Below, one piece after another: positions 60,829 to 64,000 of a DNA stretch of 64,000 bases. Made by a program: the position numbers and the translations under genes. Numbering within the stretch: position 1 is the stretch's first letter; each line of letters starts with the position of its first letter. A model generated the notes under the pieces. It did not search any database. It saw only the letters and a program-made list of their open reading frames with translations, and had not been told where the DNA came from. The stretch spans positions 50,609 through 114,608 of the forward strand of contig JAPLOI010000022.1 in the NCBI GenBank assembly GCA_026400815.1. The letters run 5' to 3'. Source of the stretch: Alphaproteobacteria bacterium. Its GTDB lineage: Bacteria; Pseudomonadota; Alphaproteobacteria; Acetobacterales; Acetobacteraceae.

Positions 60829-61754
60829 GGATCGTGCTCGCCCTGGCCGTGCTGGCGCTCGCCGTGCTGGGGCTGCTGACCGGCAGCGCCGGGCTGGGCC
60901 TGGCCGATGCGGGGGTGCTGTGGGAGTTGCGGGCGCCGCGGGTGGCGCTGGCGGCGTTGGTGGGCGGGGCGCTGGGGCTGTCGGGCGCGGTGCTGCAGGG
61001 GGCGTTGCGCAATCCGCTGGCCGATCCCGCGCTGCTGGGCATCGGGGGGGCCGCGGGCGTGGGGGCGGTGGCGGCGTTCTATTGGGGGTTGGGCATCGTC
61101 GCGGTGCCGCTGGCTGGGTTGCTGGGGGCGGGGGCAGGCTGCGCGCTGCTGTTCGCGCTGGCGGGGCGCACGCTGTCGGCCACCGCGCTGGTGCTGGCGG
61201 GGGTGGCGATCGCGGCGATTGCCTCCGCGCTGCAGGTGCTGGCGCTGTCGCTGGCGCCCAACCCCTATGCCCTGGCGGAGGCGACGTTCTGGCTGATGGG
61301 CGGGCTGGCCGATCGGGCGCCGCTGCATGTGTGGATGGCAGCGCCGCCGATCCTGCTGGGCGGCGCGCTGCTGCTGCGGCTGGGCCGGCGGCTGGATGCG
61401 CTGGCGTTGGGGGAGGAGGTGGCGGCGAGTTTGGGGGTGCCGGTATCGCGCACGCTGGCATTGGCGGCTTCGGGGGTGGCGCTTTCGGTGGGGGCGGCGA
61501 CGTCGGTGGGCGGCGGGATCGGGTTTGTGGGGCTGGTGGTGCCGCATCTGCTGCGGCCGGTGCTGGGCGAGCGGCCCTCGGCGCTGCTCGGGGCGTCTGC
61601 GCTCGGCGGGGCGGCGTTGCTGCTGGCGGCGGATTGGGTGGCGCGGGTGGCTCCCCTTGTTCTTCCGTTGAGCCAGGAGCCGCCGCTGGGGGTGCTGACG
61701 GCGCTGCTGGGGGCGCCCTTCCTGGTGCGGATCGCGCGGCGGGTGGCGGCGTGA
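60825..61754 (+). CDS. FecCD/BtuC-type ABC permease
   Basis: A 309-residue permease of about ten helices. LRAPRVALAALVGGALGLSGAVLQGALRNPLADPALLGI is the family's diagnostic N-terminal block, and SVGAATSVGGGIGFVGLVVPHLLRPVLG the C-terminal one. It forms a homodimer in the inner membrane with the ATPase encoded next. The GTG start overlaps the binding-protein stop by four bases (GTGA). Confidence 0.92.
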   Translation: MRIVLALAVLALAVLGLLTGSAGLGLADAGVLWELRAPRVALAALVGGALGLSGAVLQGALRNPLADPALLGIGGAAGVGAVAAFYWGLGIVAVPLAGLLGAGAGCALLFALAGRTLSATALVLAGVAIAAIASALQVLALSLAPNPYALAEATFWLMGGLADRAPLHVWMAAPPILLGGALLLRLGRRLDALALGEEVAASLGVPVSRTLALAASGVALSVGAATSVGGGIGFVGLVVPHLLRPVLGERPSALLGASALGGAALLLAADWVARVAPLVLPLSQEPPLGVLTALLGAPFLVRIARRVAA

Positions 61755-62422
61755 TCGGGTTTGCCGGCAGCGTGGCGCTGGCGGGGCGGACGGTGCTGCA
61801 CGATGTGCGGTTCCAGGCCGGGCCGGGTGAGTTGGTGGCAGTGGTGGGGCCAAATGGGGCGGGGAAGTCCACCCTTTTGCGTGGCTTGGCGGGGTTGCTG
61901 CCGGGTGGGCGGGCCGATCCGGTGCGGGTGGCGTGGCTGCCGCAGGGGGCGCGGTGTGCCTGGGGCATGAGTGTGGCAGAGGTGGTGGCGCTGGGGCGGG
62001 TGCCGCATGGCGATGACGGTGGTGGGGCGGTGGAGGACGCGATCGCGGCGTGTGGGTTGGTGGCGTTGCGGGGCGAGCGGATCGACCGGCTCTCGGGTGG
62101 GCAGCAGCGGCGGGTGATGTTGGCGCGGGTGTTGGCGGGGGCACCTTCGGTGCTGCTGCTGGACGAGCCGGCGGCGGATCTGGATCCGGCGGCGGCGCAT
62201 GAGGTGATGGCGTTGCTGCGGGCACGGGCGGAGGCGGGGGCCTGCGTGGTGGCGGTGCTGCACGATATCGGGCTGGCGCTGCATCATGTGACCCGAATGG
62301 TGGTGGTGGAGGGCGGGTGGATCGTGGCTGATGGCGTGCCGGGGGAGGTGCTGCCGGCGGCGGCTGCGGCGTTCGGGCTGCCGTATGGCTTGAGCGATCG
62401 GCCGGGGCTGTTGCCACCGTGA
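61751..62422 (+). CDS. BtuD/FecE-type ABC ATPase
   Basis: A 223-residue ATPase with Walker A GPNGAGKST, signature LSGGQQRR and Walker B VLLLDEPAADLD, then the switch histidine in VLHDIGLALHH. It is short for the family and ends soon after the LPYGLS block. The GTG start overlaps the permease stop (GTGA). It powers uptake by the BtuF/BtuC-like partners. Confidence 0.92.
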   Translation: MIGFAGSVALAGRTVLHDVRFQAGPGELVAVVGPNGAGKSTLLRGLAGLLPGGRADPVRVAWLPQGARCAWGMSVAEVVALGRVPHGDDGGGAVEDAIAACGLVALRGERIDRLSGGQQRRVMLARVLAGAPSVLLLDEPAADLDPAAAHEVMALLRARAEAGACVVAVLHDIGLALHHVTRMVVVEGGWIVADGVPGEVLPAAAAAFGLPYGLSDRPGLLPP

Positions 62423-63204
62423 CGGGGGTGGCGCGGCTGCGGTTATGGGGTGTTGCCTCCTTGCTGCTGCATGCGGCGCTGTGGCTGGCGTTGCTGCTGG
62501 GGCCTGGCCTGGTGGGGCGCAAGCTGGCCGAGGCGCCGCTGGAGCCGGCGGTGGTGGACGTGGTGCTGGGCGAGGGCGGCGAGACGGTGCGGCCGGAGAA
62601 GGACGAGGAGGCGAGCCCTTCGCCGGAGCCACCGGTGCCGCCGCAGCCGGAGCAGAAGGAGGAACCGGCATCGGAGGCCGCACCGCCGCCCCAGCCGGAA
62701 CCACCGCCACCGGAGGAGCCGGAAGAGACGGCGCCGCCGCTGCCGCCGTTGCCGCCCTTGCCGCCGCCGCCGGTGGTGGCGCAGGCGCCCGAGCTGCCGC
62801 CGCCGCCGCCGATGCCGCGGATCGCGCTGCCTTCCGCCCCTCCGCCCAGTGCCGGGGGGCCGCCGGCGGTGCGGCTTGGGGATGCCGGCAAGCCGCCGTA
62901 TGCCGACCTGCTGGACCCCGAGAACAACCGCTTTCGCGCCGCCACGCAGGACAACGGCAACAGGATGCCGGGCTATCCGCTGGAGGCGGCGCGCAAGCTG
63001 GAATCCGGCACGGTGAAGCTGCAGCTGTTCGTGGATACCTCTGGGCGGGTGGCCAATGCGCTGGTGGTGAAGTCTTCCGGCTCCGCCGTGCTCGATCGGG
63101 CGGCGCGGGAACAGGCGCTGACCTGGAACTTCACGCCGGCCAAGCGGGACGGAAAGCTGGTGCCGGACATTGTGGAAATTGAAATCGAGTTCAGATTGCT
63201 CTGA
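62419..63204 (+). CDS. TonB-like energy transducer
   Basis: A 261-residue protein with an N-terminal membrane anchor (LRLWGVASLLLHAALWLALLLG), a long Pro/Glu-rich spacer (about residues 50-145) and a C-terminal TonB domain (GYPLEAARKLESGTVKLQLFVDTSGRV..ALVVKSSGSAVLDRAAREQALTWNFTPAK). It would couple the proton-motive force to an outer-membrane receptor. Neither ExbBD nor a TonB-dependent receptor is in the window. The GTG start overlaps the ATPase stop (GTGA), so it is dedicated to this importer operon. Confidence 0.92.
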   Translation: MTGVARLRLWGVASLLLHAALWLALLLGPGLVGRKLAEAPLEPAVVDVVLGEGGETVRPEKDEEASPSPEPPVPPQPEQKEEPASEAAPPPQPEPPPPEEPEETAPPLPPLPPLPPPPVVAQAPELPPPPPMPRIALPSAPPPSAGGPPAVRLGDAGKPPYADLLDPENNRFRAATQDNGNRMPGYPLEAARKLESGTVKLQLFVDTSGRVANALVVKSSGSAVLDRAAREQALTWNFTPAKRDGKLVPDIVEIEIEFRLL

Positions 63205-63221
63205 GCGATTGGAGACGTGAC

Positions 63222-63776
63222 ATGGTGCGGATCGACAGGGTGGTGACGCGGGGCGGGGACACTGGCGAGACATCGCTGGGCGATGGCACGCGGGTGCCGA
63301 AGGATGCGCTGCGGGTGGAAGCCTATGGCGAGGTGGACGAGGCCAATGCGGCGCTGGGGATGCTGCGGCTGCATTGCGAGGGCGAGGCGGATGCGATGCT
63401 GGGGCGCATCATGAACGATTTGTTCGACGTGGGCGCCGATCTGTGTGTGCCAGGTGCGGCCGGCGAACGGCTGCGGCTGACCGATGCGCCCTCCCTGCGG
63501 CTGGAGGCGGAGGTGATGGCGATGAATGCGGAGCTGCCGGCGCTGACGAGCTTCGTGCTGCCGGGCGGCACCCAGGGCGCGGCGCATGCCCACCTGGCGC
63601 GGACGCTGGTGCGGCGGGCGGAGCGGCGGGTGGTGGCGCTTTCGCACGTGGAGGAGGTGAACCCGGCGGTGGTGCGCTACCTCAACCGGTTGTCGGACCA
63701 TTTGTTCGTGCTGGGGCGCTGGTTGAACGGCAAGGGCGCTGGGGATGTGCTGTGGGTGCCCGGGGCGAACAGGTAA
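63222..63776 (+). CDS. pduO: PduO-type cob(I)alamin adenosyltransferase
   Basis: A 184-residue ATP:cob(I)alamin adenosyltransferase of the PduO/MMAB type. Motifs are complete: TRGGDTGETSLGDGTRVPKD at the N-terminus (ATP loop), VDEANAALG, and RRAERRVVAL...NRLSDHLFVLGRW at the C-terminus. It makes adenosylcobalamin and forms trimers. It lies 17 bases after the TonB-like gene, so it probably processes the imported corrinoid. Many annotations call this family CobO; the fold here is the PduO type. A composite repeat follows directly. Confidence 0.93.
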   Translation: MVRIDRVVTRGGDTGETSLGDGTRVPKDALRVEAYGEVDEANAALGMLRLHCEGEADAMLGRIMNDLFDVGADLCVPGAAGERLRLTDAPSLRLEAEVMAMNAELPALTSFVLPGGTQGAAHAHLARTLVRRAERRVVALSHVEEVNPAVVRYLNRLSDHLFVLGRWLNGKGAGDVLWVPGANR

Positions 63777-63777
63777 G

Positions 63778-63899
63778 CAAGAGTCTTCTTTTTCTGAAGA
63801 AAAAGAAGCAAAAAGACTTCATACCTTTGCGCCGGGGATAGTCTCCGCGCAAAGGCATGAAAGTTTTTTGGTTCTTTTTTTCAAAAAAGAACCGCTTTC
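63778..63899 (+). repeat. Composite hairpin element A-spacer-B (copy 4)
   Basis: Hairpin A (CTTCTTTTTC, loop TGAA, GAAAAAGAAG, then CAAAAAGACTTC) starts two bases after the adenosyltransferase stop. The spacer folds as CCTTTGCGC/GCGCAAAGG. Hairpin B (GGTTCTTTTTTTCA/AAAAAAGAACC) ends about 63892. Same order and orientation as the copies at 31.7 and 56.0 kb. Confidence 0.85.
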
Positions 63900-63931
63900 T
63901 TAGAACCCATCCGGGAAGTTCTGCATCATGC

Positions 63932-64000
63932 TCAGGGCTTTGGTGCCAGTCTCCGCAGCATGATGCGGATCATCGCCATACGCACGAAGGCCGCGGCGAT
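63932..64000 (-). CDS. C-terminal end of an IS5-like transposase (partial)
   Basis: The last 22 codons of a leftward frame entering from the right edge: IAAAFVRMAMIRIMLRRLAPKP, with the FxxxA(M/S)IR(I/L)xLRR pattern typical of IS5-family transposase C-termini. The stop is about 30 bases before the repeat element; TTAGAACCCATCCGGGAAG at 63900 may be an insertion-sequence end. Another frame on the same strand ends at 63900 (…MMQNFPDGF) and is the main alternative. Confidence 0.45.
   Translation of the reverse strand: MAAAFVRMAMIRIMLRRLAPKP

Noticed and set aside
63900..64000. Alternative minus-strand frame ending MMQNFPDGF at the right edge
   Set aside because: Its stop fits the repeat boundary well, but the other frame matches IS5-type transposase ends better; more sequence to the right would decide.

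Overview
The window is one contiguous stretch of very GC-rich bacterial chromosome with tightly packed genes. It looks alphaproteobacterial, most likely Acetobacteraceae (Roseomonas/Rhodopila-like). This is inferred from the dsbA-smc neighbourhood, a full-length MetH coupled to an ArsR-methyltransferase (SahR-like) regulator, a short Hint-domain protein, and AT-rich palindromes scattered at gene ends. No rRNA, tRNA or CRISPR array was seen.

Layout. 1-13 kb: the end of a DsbA-like oxidoreductase, smc, a REC-Hpt protein with a hybrid histidine kinase, a 98-bp tandem repeat array, a phosphatase/ABC-2 exporter operon, and a pair of coupled proteins that look like degenerate GGDEF-EAL relatives. 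13-24.7 kb: a PPP-type phosphatase, small conserved proteins, a polysaccharide deacetylase divergent from an amidase, a HAF-repeat PEP-CTERM protein, a DUF892 ferritin-like protein, a second hybrid kinase, a Hint-domain protein whose 5' end is strikingly AT-rich, and an MFS transporter. 24.7-39.5 kb: catabolic and housekeeping genes (benzoylformate-decarboxylase-like enzyme, TIM-barrel isomerase, peptide-type binding protein, hydrolase, SDR, class V aminotransferase, LOG protein, Atm1-type ABC exporter, Nudix, PRC-barrel).

39.7-51 kb is a minus-strand cluster: a type I secretion ABC transporter and HlyD adaptor, a Sel1-repeat protein, a giant TPR-GT2-GT4 glycosyltransferase, a protein with two ChW-like repeats and a Lys/Ala/Pro tail, and another glycosyltransferase. 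It plausibly makes and exports a glycosylated surface product. 51-63.8 kb holds a methionine/B12 module: a palindromic operator, sahR-metH, and further on a coupled operon for a cation exporter, a BtuFCD-like ABC importer, a TonB-like protein and a PduO-type adenosyltransferase. Between them lies a tandem array of three two-domain retropepsin-like lipoproteins, the least explained locus here.

The intergenic repeats deserve attention. A composite of two AT-rich hairpins (A and B, about 120-150 bp) occurs four times, with one solo A copy, mostly against stop codons. At 56.1 kb the B half overlaps the predicted signal peptide of the first retropepsin lipoprotein. The right edge of the window appears to enter an IS5-like transposase.
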